Source: Luidia sarsii
Lineage: Eukaryota; Echinodermata; Asteroidea; Paxillosida; Luidiidae
Direction of reading: 5' to 3'
DNA length: 64,000 nt
Assembly: GCA_949987565.1 (NCBI GenBank)
Contig: OX465109.1
Location: 13,347,400 to 13,411,399 of the forward strand
Position numbers and translations under genes: made by a program. The notes beneath the pieces are model-generated. The model worked only from the letters and a program-made list of their open reading frames with translations. It did no database searches and was not told the DNA's origin. Below, piece by piece: positions 10,893-23,191 of this stretch; positions within the stretch are counted from its first letter, which is position 1; every line of letters begins with the position of its first letter.

Positions 10893-10942
10893 TACTTGTA
10901 GGGATACGTCCGTCCTGGCCCATGCGGGGGTAGCCCGTCATT

Positions 10943-11136
10943 ATGTCATACCCCCCGCAGTGACCTGCCGGGAATTTCGAAAACATGGCGGGTACAGGGA
11001 ACGCGAATTCGACCACCGAATTCCATGATTTTTCCCTCTTTATGAAACTCGTAGGTGAGTTGCACATGGGTAATTGTAGGTTGGTTTTATCAACCAAAGA
11101 GATAAGCCAACTATTTTCTCTGGGTTTCATTCTTCT
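10943..11136 (-). repeat. Right terminal inverted repeat
   Basis: Reverse-complement partner of 9210-9402, with one extra G in the G-run near its inner end. Its outer about 120 bp match the left arm without a difference that I can see. Confidence 0.92.
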
Positions 11137-11140
11137 TTAA
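11137..11140 (+). repeat. Right TTAA flanking the inserted element
   Basis: Second half of the target-site duplication. It is followed by 'TTAGACTCCGAAGG', which resumes the satellite unit at the position where it was left at 9209. Confidence 0.85.
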
Positions 11141-12438
11141 TTAGACTCCGAAGGTCCCCCATTAAAAACAAGTTGTGGGTCCACAATTTATGATAATCAG
11201 CGGCACGGGCGGAGATATCTTGAATTGAATCAGTGCGAGGCAACCATGCAGCTCTGTGTGAACATTAAAAAGCGGCCTCAAGTACATGTATCTATAGGCC
11301 GGGCGGTAAAGAAGTTGCAATGTGTCCATTTTCCGGACAATCCAAAGTTGAGAAAAAACTTCTCCATCAACAAGTTTGTAATAGTTTCGGACATTCCGAG
11401 AACTTTGATACCTAAAAAATCTGCCGTTTTCGAGAAATATATATTTTGGGCAAAAATAACTACTGTGATGGGCAAAGGGGCGATCGAATTAAAAACGTAA
11501 AAAGAAAGCATGTCATACAGGACTAGGTGATTTGATGTAATTATCAATTTGGTATATCATTATCATTTCGTACGTAATTATGAATTCGTATTGAAATAAA
11601 ATAATCAAAAGCTGGTCAACAAGAAGTTATGCGGTGTCAGACCAAGATTTCAAACCTCCCAGGACCGCCAGGATCGCCACGTGAGCAAGGGTCATTATAG
11701 AGCTCTTCTGGACTCGGTACCGGTCCAACGCACTTCCTTAACTGCCCTCATCCATATAGGCAGTAGACCCATGAGCCATGTGAGGGAGGAAACACGCGGC
11801 GGCCACTAGACCTTGGCTGCTGAGTCGACTAAAAGCACACGTCCCTGTGCGAAGACGTAAACCGGGTTTGACAGGACCGTTCAAGCATCACACCGACTCA
11901 TGGGGATGCGCCACATGCAATGTTGGTGGTTGCGGGAGGTTTTTAAGCACCTTAGTACTGCGGGCTCCTTCCGAGAAAAAAAAAGGGAACTGAAAAGTTC
12001 CCCCCGGGAACTGAACCACGGACCTACACGTTGCTAGCTGAGCGTTTTTACACACCGCCACTTGCACTCCTTGTTTCCTGTCGTCTAAAGCTTGAATGTA
12101 CTGTAATAGGCAATTCTGATTTGAAGAGCTACACAAATGTATGCCAAAGGCGGCTGGCTTGTGGATTTCATTGTGATCGAGTGAATAGGAGAATGCACTC
12201 AACCCACATGCATATAATGAGGCCGTATTTTCAAAAACAAACAAACAGGCAACATCCCACCAAGCTACATCAGCCAAAGTGACAAAAACAAAAATGAGGG
12301 AAATTAAGGTGAATAAATTCGTTTACGGGAGTCTCTCATTTTCGGTGGAAATTGTTCCTTGCGACTTTTCAAGTATAGAGAGTTGACCAAAAGGGAAGCG
12401 CATTTTGTTCTATCTGGTTTTTCTTTGATTTGCATTGA

Positions 12439-14228
12439 GGGCGCTATTCCGCTCTAACGGTCAAGCTTCCGCCAACTGGTTCGGGCGTCATCCGTCACAC
12501 ACACATAATGTAGTCCTCCTGATTGTGATGAAATGGGTCGCAAAGTAAATTGTTTTCTTTTTGATTTCATAATGTTCTTAAAATTGTGTAGTTAAGGACT
12601 GTTCCTGAAAAAAAGAGAGCTAAAGTGGCTGGCGAATGGGAGTCATTGATGGGTTTATTTGACTATCAAACGTGGAGCGGATTAATTCGAAAATAACCCG
12701 TCGGGCGAACGGTTGGCTGGATTTCTCGGAAAGATGTGACCCGAGGCGATGGTCGTCAAAGTGTGGCAACTCGTGTGTAGCAATTCAAGACTAATTTCTG
12801 CAAAGATTTTTGGGACGCATCCGTGTACTTGCACAGAAAAATAGGACCACATTTCAAGTCCCACATGTCCCAAATTACACGCCAAATCGAATTTTGAAAT
12901 CCCGGGTTGTCTAAAGCTTCACTTATTCTACAATATATCAGTTAATTAGACTCCGAAGGCCCCCCATTAAAAACAAGTTGTGGGTCCACAATTTAGGATA
13001 ATCGGCGGCACGGGCGGAGATATCTTGAATTGAATCAGTGCGAGGCAACCATGCAGCTCTGTGTGAACATTAAAAAGCGGCCTCAAGTACATGTATCTAT
13101 AGGCCGGGCGGTAACGAATTTGCAATGTGTCCATTTTCCGGACAATCCAAAGTTGAGAAATAACTTCTCCATCAAAAAGTTTGTAATAGTTTCGGACATT
13201 CCGAGAACTTTGATACCTAAAAAATCTGCCGTTTTCGAGAAATATATATTTTGGGCAAAAATAACTACTGTGATGGTCAAAGGAGCGATCGAATTAAAAA
13301 CGTAAAAAGAAAGCATGTCATACAGGACTAGGTGATTTGATGTAATTATCAATTTGGTATATCATTATCATTTCGTACGTAATTATGAATTCGTATTGAA
13401 ATAAAATAATCAAAAGCTGGTCAACAAGAAGTTATGCGGTGTCAGACCAAGATTTCAAACCTCCCAGGACCGCCAGGATCGCCACGTGAGCAAGGGTCAT
13501 TATAGAGCTCTTCTGGACTCGGTACCGGTCCAACGCACTTCCTTCACTGCCCTCATCCATATAGGCCGTAGACCCATGCGCCATGTGGGGGAGGAAACAC
13601 GGCGGCCCCTAGACCTTGGCTGAAGAGTCGACTAAAAGCACACGTCCCTGTGCGAAGACGCAAACCGGGTTTGACAGGACAGTTCAAGCATCACACCGAC
13701 TCATCGGGAAGCGCCACATGCAATGTTGGTGGTTGCGGGAGGTTTTTAAGCACCTTAGTACTGCGGGCTCCTTCCGAGAAAAAAAAGGAACTGAAAAGTT
13801 CCCCCGGGAACTGAACCACGGACCTACACGTTGCTAGCCGAGCGTTTTTACACACCGCCACTTGCACTCCTTGTTTCCTCTCGTCTAAAGCTTGAATGTA
13901 CTGTAATAGGCAATTCTGATTTGAAGAGCTATGCCGAAGGCGGCTGGCTTGTGGATTTCATTGTGATCGAGTGAATAGGAGAATGCACTCTTCCCACATG
14001 CATATAATGAGGCCGTATTTTCAAAAAACAAACAAACAGGCAACATCCCGCCAAGCTACATCAGCCAAAGTGACAAAGACAAAAATGAGGGAAATTAAGG
14101 TGAATAAATTCGTTTACGGGAGTCTCTCATTTTCGGTGGAAATTGTTCCTTGCGACTTTTCAAGTATAGAGAGTTGACCAAAGGGAAGCGCATTTTGTTC
14201 TATCTGGTTTTTCTTTGATTTGCATTGA
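12439..14228 (+). repeat. Satellite copy 7
   Basis: 1790 bp. Private variants: 'AAAATAACCCGTC', 'GTCGTCAAAGTGTGGC', 'TTTAGGATAATC' and 'GATGGTCAAAGG'. It has five rather than six C in the 'GTTCCCCCGGGAAC' hairpin. The tail from 'GGCTGAAGAGTC' onward matches copy 2. Confidence 0.95.
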
Positions 14229-16024
14229 GGGCGCTATTCCGCTCTAACGGTCAAGCTTCCGCCAACTGGTTCGGGCGTCATCCGTCACACACACATAATG
14301 TAGTCCTCCTGATTGTGATGAAATGGGTCGCCCAGTAAATTGTTTTCTTTTTGATTTCATAATGTTCTTAAAATTGTGTAGTTAAGGACTGTTCCTGAAA
14401 AAAAGAGAACTAAAGTGGCTGGCGAATGGGAGTCATTGATGGGTTTATTTGACTATCAAACGTGGAGCGGATTAATTCGAAAACAACCCGTCGGGCGAAC
14501 GGTTGGCTGGATTTCTCGGAAAGATGTGACCTCGAGGCGATGGTCGGCAAAGTGCGGCAACTCGTGTGTAGCAATTCAAGACTAATTTCTGCAAGGATTT
14601 TTGGGACGCATCCGTGTACTTGCACAGAAAAATAGGACCACATTTCAAGTCCCACATGTCCCAAATTACACGTCAAATCGAATTTTGAAATCCCGGGTTG
14701 TCTAAAGCTTCACTTATTCTACAATATATCAGTTAATTAGACTCCGAAGGCCCCCCATTAAAAACAAGTTGTGGGTCCACAATTTATGATAATCAGCGGC
14801 ACGGGCGGAGATATCTTGAATTGAATCAGTGCGAGGCAACCATGCAGCTCTGTGTGAACATTAAAAAGCGGCCTCAAGTACATGTATCTATAGGCCGGGC
14901 GGTAAAGAATTTGCAATGTGTCCATTTTCCGGACAATCCAAAGTTGAGAAATAACTTCTCCATCAACAAGTTTGTAATAGTTTCGGACATTCCGAAAACT
15001 TTGATACCTAAAAAATCTGCCGTTTTTGAGAAATATATATTTTGGGCAAAAATAACTACTGTGATGGGCAAAGGGGCGATCGAATTAAAAACGTAAAAAG
15101 AAAGCATGTCATACAGGACTAGGTGATTTGATGTAATTATCAATTTGGTATATCATTATCATTTCGTACGTAATTATGAATTCGTATTGAAATAAAATAA
15201 TCAAAAGCTGGTCAACAAGAAGTTATGCGGTGTCAGACCAAGATTTCAAACCTCCCAGGACCGCCAGGATCGCCACGTGAGCAAGGGTCATTATAGAGCT
15301 CTTCTGGACTCGGTACCGGTCCAACGCACTTCCTTCACTGCCCTCATCCATTATAGGCAGTAGACCCATGAGCCATGTGAGGGAGGAAACACGCGGCGGC
15401 CACTAGACCTTGGCTGCAGAGTCGACTAAAAGCACACGTCCCTGTACGAAGACGTAAACCGGGTTTGACAGGACCGTTCAAGCATCACACCGACTCATGG
15501 GGATGTGCCACATGCAATATTGGTGGTTGCGGGAGGTTTTTAAGCACCTTTGTACTGCGGGCTCCTTTCGAGAAAAAAAAAGGAACTGAAAAGTTCCCCC
15601 CGGGAACTGAACCACGGACCTACACGTTACTAGCCGAGCGTTTTTACACACCGCCACTTGCACTCCTTGTTTCCTGTCGTCTAAAGCTTGAATGTACTGT
15701 AATAGGCAATTCTGATTTGAAGAGCTATGCCGAAGGCGGCTGGCTTGTGGATTTCATTGTGATCGAGTGAATAGGAGAATGCACTGAACCCACATGCATA
15801 TAATGAGGCCGTATTTTCAAAAACAAACAAACAGGCAACATCCCACCAAGCTACATCAGCCAAAGTGACAAAGACAAAAATGAGGGAAATTAAGGTGTAT
15901 AAATTTGTTTACGGGAGTCTCTCATTTTCGGTGGAAATTGTTCCTTGCGACTTTTCAAGTATAGAGAGTTGACCAAAAGCGAAGCGCATTTTGTTCTCTC
16001 TAGTTTTTCTTTGATTTGCATTGA
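14229..16024 (+). repeat. Satellite copy 8
   Basis: 1796 bp. Carries 'GTCGCCCAG' and 'GACCTCGAGG' (one extra base), as copies 10 and 18 do, and the 'GGCAGTAGACCCATGAGCC' block of copies 5 and 6. Private variants include 'CCGAAAACTTTG', 'CATCCATTATAGG', 'CTGTACGAAG', 'GTGTATAAATTTG' and 'TTCTCTCTAGTT'. Confidence 0.95.
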
Positions 16025-17816
16025 GGGCGCTATTCCGCTCTAACGGTCAAGCTTCCGCCAACTGGTTCGGGCGTCATCCGTCACACACACATAATGTAGT
16101 CCTCCTGATTGTGATGAAATGGGTCGCACAGTAAATTGTTTTCTTTCTGATTTCATAATGTTCTTAAAATTGTGTAGTTAAGGACTGTTCCTAAAAAAAA
16201 GAGAACTAAAGTGGCTGGCGAATGGGAGTTATTGATGGGTTTATTTGACTATCAAACGTGGAGCGGATTAATTCGAAAACAACCCGTCGGACGAACGGTT
16301 GGCTGGATTTCTCGGAAAGATGTGACCCGAGGCGATGGTCGGCAAAGTGCGGCAACTCGTGTGTAGCAATTCAAGACTAATTTCTGCAAAGATTTTTGGG
16401 ACGCATCCGTGTACTTGCACAGAAAAATAGGACCACATTTCAAGTCCCACATGTCCCAAATTACACGCCAAATCGAATTTTGAAATCCCGGGTTGTCTAA
16501 AGCTTCACTTATTCTACAATATATCAGTTAATTAGACTCCGAAGGCCCCCCATTAAAAACAAGTTGTGGGTCCACAATTTATGATAATCGGCAGCACGGG
16601 CGGAGATATCTTGAATTGAATCAGTGCGAGGCAACCATGCAGCTCTGTGTGAACATTAAAAAGCGGCCTCAAGTACATGTATCTATAGGCCGGGCGGTAA
16701 CGAATTTGCAATGTGTCCAATTTCCGGACAATCCAAAGTTGAGAAAAAACTTCTCCATCAACAAGTTTGTAATAGTTTCGGACATTCCGAGAACTTTGAT
16801 ACCTAAAAAATCTGCCGTTTTCGAGAAATATATATTTTGGGCAAAAATAACTACTGTGATGGGCAAAGGGGCGATCGAATTAAAAACGTAAAAAGAAAGC
16901 ATGTCATACAGGACTAGGTGATTTGATGTAATTATCAATTTGGTATATCATTATCATTTCGTACGTAATTATGAATTCGTATTGAAATAAAATAATCAAA
17001 AGCTGGTCAACAAGAAGTTATGCGGTGTCAGACCAAGATTTCAAACCTCCCAGGACCGCCAGGATCGCCACGTGAGCAAGGGTCATTATAGAGCTCTTCT
17101 GGACTCGGTACCGGTCCAACGCACTTCCTTCACTGCCCTCATCCATATAGGCCGTAGACCCATGCGCCATGTGGGGGAGGAAACACGGCGGCCCCTAGAC
17201 CTTGGCTGCAGAGTCGACTAAAAGCACACGTCCCTGTGCGAAGACGCAAACCGGGTTTGACAGGACAGTTCAAGCATCACACCGACTCATCGGGAAGCGC
17301 CACATGCAATGTTGGTGGTTGCGGGAGGTTTTTAAGCACCTTTGTAGTGCGGGCTCCTTCCGAGAAAAAAAAAGGAACTGAAAAGTTCCCCCCGGGAACT
17401 GAACCACGGACCTACACGTTACTAGCCGAGCGTTTTTACACACCGCCACTTGCACTCCTTGTTTCCTGTCGTCTAAAGCTTGAATGTACTGTAATAGGCA
17501 ATTCTGATTTGAAGAGCTATGCCGAAGGCGGCTGGCTTGTGGATTTCATTGTGATCGAGTGAATAGGAGAATGCACTGAACCCACATGCATATAATGAGG
17601 CCGTATTTTCAAAAACAAACAAACAGGCAACATCCCACCAAGCTACATCAGCCAAAGTGACAAAGACAAAAATGAGGGAAATTAAGGTGAATAAATTCGT
17701 TTACGGGAGTCTCTCATTTTCGGTGGAAATTGTTCCTTGCGACTTTTCAAGTATAGAGAGTTGACCAAAAGGGAAGCGCATTTTGTTCTATCTGGTTTTT
17801 CTTTGATTTGCATTGA
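16025..17816 (+). repeat. Satellite copy 9
   Basis: First member of the homogeneous central family. It introduces 'GTGTCCAATTTCC', 'GAGAAAAAACTTC' and 'TTTGTAGTGCGGG'. It still has 'GATTTGAAGAG' and 'GCACTGAACCC', which later members replace. Confidence 0.95.
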
Positions 17817-19609
17817 GGGCGCTATTCCGCTCTAACGGTCAAGCTTCCGCCAACTGGTTCGGGCGTCATCCGTCACACACACATAATGTAGTCCTCCTGA
17901 TTGTGATGAAATGGGTCGCCCAGTAAATTGTTTTCTTTTTGATTTCATAATGTTCTTAAAATTGTGTAGTTAAGGACTGTTCCTGAAAAAAAGAGAGCTA
18001 AAGTGGCTGGCGAATGGGAGTCATTGATGGGTTTATTTGACTATCAAACGTGGAGCGGATTAATTCGAAAACAACCCGTCGGGCGAACGGTTGGCTGGAT
18101 TTCTCGGAAAGATGTGACCTCGAGGCGATGGTCGGCAAAGTGCGGCAACTCGTGTGTAGCAATTCAAGACTAATATCTGCAAGGATTTTTGGGACGCATC
18201 CGTGTACTTGCACAGAAAAATAGGACCACATTTCAAGTCCCACATGTCCCAAATTACACGCCAAATCGAATTTTGAAATCCCGGGTTGTCTAAAGCTTCA
18301 CTTATTCTACAATATATCAGTTAATTAGAATCCGAAGGCCCCCCATTAAAAACAAGTTGTGGGTCCACAATTTATGATAATCGGCAGCACGGGCGGAGAT
18401 ATCTTGAATTGAATCAGTGCGAGGCAACCATGCAGCTCTGTGTGAACATTAAAAAGCGGCCTCAAGTACATGTATCTATAGGCCGGGCGGTAACGAATTT
18501 GCAATGTGTCCAATTTCCGGACACTCCAAAGTTGAGAAAAAACTTCTCCATCAACAAGTTTGTAATAGTTTCGGACATTCCGAGAACTTTGATACCTAAA
18601 AAATCTGCCGTTTTCGAGAAATATATATTTTGGGCAAAAATAACTACTGTGATGGGCAAAGGGGCGATCGAATTAAAAACGTAAAAAGAAAGCATGTCAT
18701 ACAGGACTAGGTGATTTGATGTAATTATCAATTTGGTATATCATTATCATTTCGTACGTAATCATGAATTCGTATTGAAATAAAATAATCAAAAGCTGGT
18801 CAACAAGAAGTTATGCGGTGTCAGACCAAGATTTCAAACCTCCCAGGACCGCCAAGATCGCCACGTGAGCAAGGGTCATTATAGAGCTCTTCTGGACTCG
18901 GTACCGGTCCAACGCACTTCCTTCACTGCCCTCATCCATATAGGCCGTAGACCCATGCGCCATGTGGGGGAGGAAACACGGCGGCCCCTAGACCTTGGCT
19001 GCAGAGTCGACTAAAAGCACACGTCCCTGTGCGAAGACGCAAACCGGGTTTGACAGGACAGTTCAAGCATCACACCGACTCATCGGGAAGCGCCACATGC
19101 AATGTTGGTGGTTGCGGGAGGTTTTTAAGCACCTTTGTAGTGCGGGCTCCTTCCGAGAAAAAAAAAGGAACTGAAAAGTTCCCCCCGGGAACTGAACCAC
19201 GGACCTACACGTTACTAGCCGAGCGTTTTTACACACCGCCACTTGCACTCCTTGTTTCCTGTCGTCTAAAGCTTGAATGTACTGTAATAGCCAATTCTGA
19301 CTGGAAGAGCTATGCCGAAGGCGGCTGGCTTGTGGATTTCATTGTGATCGAGTGAATAGGAGAATGCACTCAACCCACATGCATATAATGAGGCCGTATT
19401 TTCAAAAACAAACAAACAGGCAACATCCCACCAAGCTACATCAGCCAAAGTGACAAAGACAAAAATGAGGGAAATTAAGGTGAATAAATTCGTTTACGGG
19501 AGTCTCTCATTTTCGGTGGAAATTGTTCCTTGCGACTTTTCAAGTATAGAGAGTTGACCAAAAGGGAAGCGCATTTTGTTCTATCTGGTTTTTCTTTGAT
19601 TTGCATTGA
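17817..19609 (+). repeat. Satellite copy 10
   Basis: First copy with 'TTAGAATCCG' and 'GACTGGAAGAG', both carried on through copy 16. Carries 'GACCTCGAGG'. Private variants: 'CTAATATCTGC', 'GTAATCATGAATT', 'CGCCAAGATCG' and 'AATAGCCAATTC'. Shares 'GGACACTCC' with copy 11 only. Confidence 0.95.
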
Positions 19610-21401
19610 GGGCGCTATTCCGCTCTAACGGTCAAGCTTCCGCCAACTGGTTCGGGCGTCATCCGTCACACACACATAATGTAGTCCTCCTGATTGTGAT
19701 GAAATGGGTCGCACAGTAAATTGTTTTCTTTCTGATTTCATAATGTTCTTAAAATTGTGTAGTTAAGGACTGTTCCTGAAAAAAAGAGAACTAAAGTGGC
19801 TGGCGAATGGGAGTCATTGATGAGTTTATTTGACTATCAAACGTGGAGCGGATTAATTCGAAAACAACCCGTCGGGCGAACGGTTGGCTGGATTTCTCGG
19901 AAAGATGTGACCCGAGGCGATGGTCGGCAAAGTGCGGCAACTCGTGTGTAGCAATTCAAGACTAATTTCTGCAAGGATTTTTGGGACGCATCCGTGTACT
20001 TGCACAGAAAAATAGGACCACATTTCAAGTCCCACATGTCCCAAATTACACGCCAAATCGAATTTTGAAATCCCGGGTTGTCTAAAGCTTCACTTATTCT
20101 ACATTATATCAGTTAATTAGAATCCGAAGGCCCCCCATTAAAAACAAGTTGTGGGTCCACAATTTATAATAATCGGCAGCACGGGCGGAGATATCTTGAA
20201 TTGAATCAGTGCGAGGCAACCATGCAGCTCTGTGTGAACATTAAAAAGCGGCCTCAAGTACATGTATCTATAGGCCGGGCGGTAACGAATTTGCAATGTG
20301 TCCAATTTCCGGACACTCCAAAGTTGAGAAATAACTTCTCCATCAACAAGTTTGTAATAGTTTCGGACATTCCGAGAACTTTGATACCTAAAAAATCTGC
20401 CGTTTTCGAGAAATATATATTTTGGGCAAAAATAACTACTGTGATGGGCAAAGGGGCGATCGAATTAAAAACGTAAAAAGAAAGCATGTCATACAGGACT
20501 AGGTGATTTGATGTAATTATCAATTTGGTATATCATTATCATTTCGTACGTAATTATGAATTCGTATTGAAATAAAATAATCAAAAGCTGGTCAACAAGA
20601 AGTTATGCGGTGTCAGACCAAGATTTCAAACCTCCCAGGACCGCCAGGATCGCCACGTGAGCAAGGGTCATTATAGAGCTCTTCTGGACTCGGTACCGGT
20701 CCAACGCACTTCCTTCACTGCCCTCATCCATATAGGCCGTAGACCCATGCGCCATGTGGGGGAGGAAACACGGCGGCCCCTAGACCTTGGCTGCAGAGTC
20801 GACTAAAAGCACACGTCCCTGTGCGAAGACGCAAACCGGGTTTGACAGGACAGTTCAAGCATCACACCGACTCATCGGGAAGCGCCACATGCAATGTTGG
20901 TGGTTGCGGGAGGTTTTTAAGCACCTTTGTAGTGCGGGCTCCTTCCGAGAAAAAAAAAGGAACTGAAAAGTTCCCCCCGGGAACTGAACCACGGACCTAA
21001 ACGTTACTAGCCGAGCGTTTTTACACACCGCCACTTGCACTCCTTGTTTCCTGTCGTCTAAAGCTTGAATGTACTGTAATAGGCAATTCTGACTGGAAGA
21101 GCTATGCCGAAGGCGGCTGGCTTGTGGATTTCATTGTGATCGAGTGAATAGGAGAATGCACTCAACCCACATGCATATAATGAGGCCGTATTTTCAAAAA
21201 CAAACAAACAGGCAACATCCCACCAAGCTACATCAGCCAAAGTGACAAAGACAAAAATGAGGGAAATTAAGGTGAATAAATTCGTTTACGGGAGTCTCTC
21301 ATTTTCGGTGGAAATTGTTCCTTGCGACTTTTCAAGTATAGAGAGTTGACCAAAAGGGAAGCGCATTTTGTTCTATCTGGTTTTTCTTTGATTTGCATTG
21401 A
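19610..21401 (+). repeat. Satellite copy 11
   Basis: Central-family copy and the first with 'TTGATGAGTTTATT'. Private variants: 'CTACATTATATC', 'TTTATAATAATC' and 'GACCTAAACGTT'. Confidence 0.95.
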
Positions 21402-23191
21402 GGGCGCTATTCCGCTCTAACGGTCAAGCTTCCGCCAACTGGTTCGGGCGTCATCCGTCACACACACATAATGTAGTCCTCCTGATTGTGATGAAATGGG
21501 TCGCACAGTAAATTGTTTTCTTTCTGATTTCATAATGTTCTTAAAATTGTGTAGTTAAGGACTGTTCCTGAAAAAAAGAGAACTAAAGTGGCTGGCGAAT
21601 GGGAGTCATTGATGAGTTTATTTGACTATCAAACGTGGAGCGGATTAATTCGAAAACAACCCGTCGGGCGAACGGTTGGCTGGATTTCTCGGAAAGATGT
21701 GACCCGAGGCGATGGTCGGCAAAGTGCGGCAACTCGTGTGTAGCAATTCAAGACTAATTTCTGCAAGGATTTTTGGGACGCATCCGTGTACTTGCACAGA
21801 AAAATAGGACCACATTTCAAGTCCCACATGTCCCAAATTACACGCCAAATCGAATTTTGAAATCCCGGGTTGTCTAAAGCTTCACTTATTCTACAATATA
21901 TCAGTTAATTAGAATCCGAAGGCCCCCCATTAAAAACAAGTTGTGGGTCCACAATTTATGATAATCGGCAGCACGGGCGGAGATATCTTGAATTGAATCA
22001 GTGCGAGGCAACCATGCAGCTCTGTGTGAACATTAAAAAGCGGCCTCAAGTACATGTATCTATAGGCCGGGCGGTAACGAATTTGCAATGTGTCCAATTT
22101 CCGGACAATCCAAAGTTGAGAAAAAACTTCTCCATCAACAAGTTTGTAATAGTTTCGGACATTCCGAGAACTTTGATACCTAAAAAATCTGCCGTTTTCG
22201 AGAAATATATATTTTGGGCAAAAATAACTACTGTGATGGGCAAAGGGGCGATCGAATTAAAAACGTAAAAAGAAAGCATGTCATACAGGACTAGGTGATT
22301 TGATGTAATTATCAATTTGGTATATCATTATCATTTCGTACGTAATTATGAATTCGTATTGAAATAAAATAATCAAAAGCTGGTCAACAAGAAGTTATGC
22401 GGTGTCAGACCAAGATTTCAAACCTCCCAGGACCGCCAGGATCGCCACGTGAGCAAGGGTCATTATAGAGCTCTTCTGGACTCGGTACCGGTCCAACGCA
22501 CTTCCTTCACTGCCCTCATCCATATAGGCCGTAGACCCATGCGCCATGTGGGGGAGGAAACACGGCGGCCCCTAGACCTTGGCTGCAGAGTCGACTAAAA
22601 GCACACGTCCCTGTGCAAAGACGCAAACCGGGTTTGACAGGACAGTTCAAGCATCACACCGACTCATCGGGAAGCGCCACATGCAATGTTGGTGGTTGCG
22701 GGAGGTTTTTAAGCACCTTTGTAGTGCGGGCTCCTTCCGAGAAAAAAAAAGGAACTGAAAAGTTCCCCCCGGGAACTGAACCACGGACCTACACGTTACT
22801 AGCCGAGCGTTTTTACACACCGCCACTTGCACTCCTTGTTTCCTGTCGTCTAAAGCTTGAATGTACTGTAATAGGCAATTCTGACTGGAAGAGCTATGCC
22901 GAAGGCGGCTGGCTTGTGGATTTCATTGTGATCGAGTGAATAGGAGAATGCACTCAACCCACATGCATATAATGAGGCCGTATTTTCAAAAACAAACAAA
23001 CAGGCAACATCCCACCAAGCTACATCAGCCAAAGTGACAAAGACAAAAATGAGGGAAATTAAGGTGAATAAATTCGTTTATGGGAGTCTCTCATTTTCGG
23101 TGGAAATTGTTCCTTGCGACTTTTCAAGTATAGAGAGTTGATCAAAAGGGAGGCGCATTTTTTTCTATCTGGTTTCTTTCTTATGCATTGA
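21402..23191 (+). repeat. Satellite copy 12
   Basis: Central-family copy and the first with 'CTGTGCAAAGACGC', which continues to copy 16. Its last 60 bp are unusually altered ('GTTGATCAAAAGGGAGG', 'TTTTTTTCTATC', 'TTTCTTTCTTATGC'). Confidence 0.95.

Larger units (their letters stand above)
9403..10942. other. Internal region of the transposon, no gene recognised
   Basis: About 1.5 kb of single-copy sequence within this window, unrelated to the satellite. It is AT-rich near the left arm, then has a GTAC-rich block (9649-9796) and further right two clear hairpins (10544-10574 and 10646-10680). Short open frames on both strands around 10093-10390 resemble no family that I recognise and look incidental. 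Confidence 0.8.
9210..11136. mobile_element. Non-autonomous TIR DNA transposon (1927 bp)
   Basis: The element interrupts one satellite copy cleanly, with the flanks joining exactly as in uninterrupted copies. It begins 'AGAAGAATGAAACCCAGAG' and ends in the reverse complement of the same sequence. The inverted repeats are about 193 bp and about 97% identical. TTAA on both sides fits a piggyBac-type insertion. A TA duplication of Tc1/mariner type cannot be excluded, because TTAA contains TA and the next bases are symmetric. No transposase is encoded: the longest open frames (up to about 120 codons) lie in low-complexity or inverted-repeat sequence. It must have been moved by a transposase encoded elsewhere, and it is too long for a typical MITE. 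Family assignment is uncertain; presence of a mobile element is not. Confidence 0.93.
8703..12438 (+). repeat. Satellite copy 6, interrupted by a transposon
   Basis: The copy is split at its 'ATCAGTTAATTAG' site by the element at 9210-11136. Without the element and one TTAA it would be 1805 bp. The left part resembles copies 2 and 5. The right part carries the copy 5/8 variant block and a private 10-bp insertion at 12131-12140 ('ACACAAATGT'). It also has 'GACAGGACCGTTC' and 'GGGGATGCGCC'; a close form of this stretch is seen in copy 8. Confidence 0.95.
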
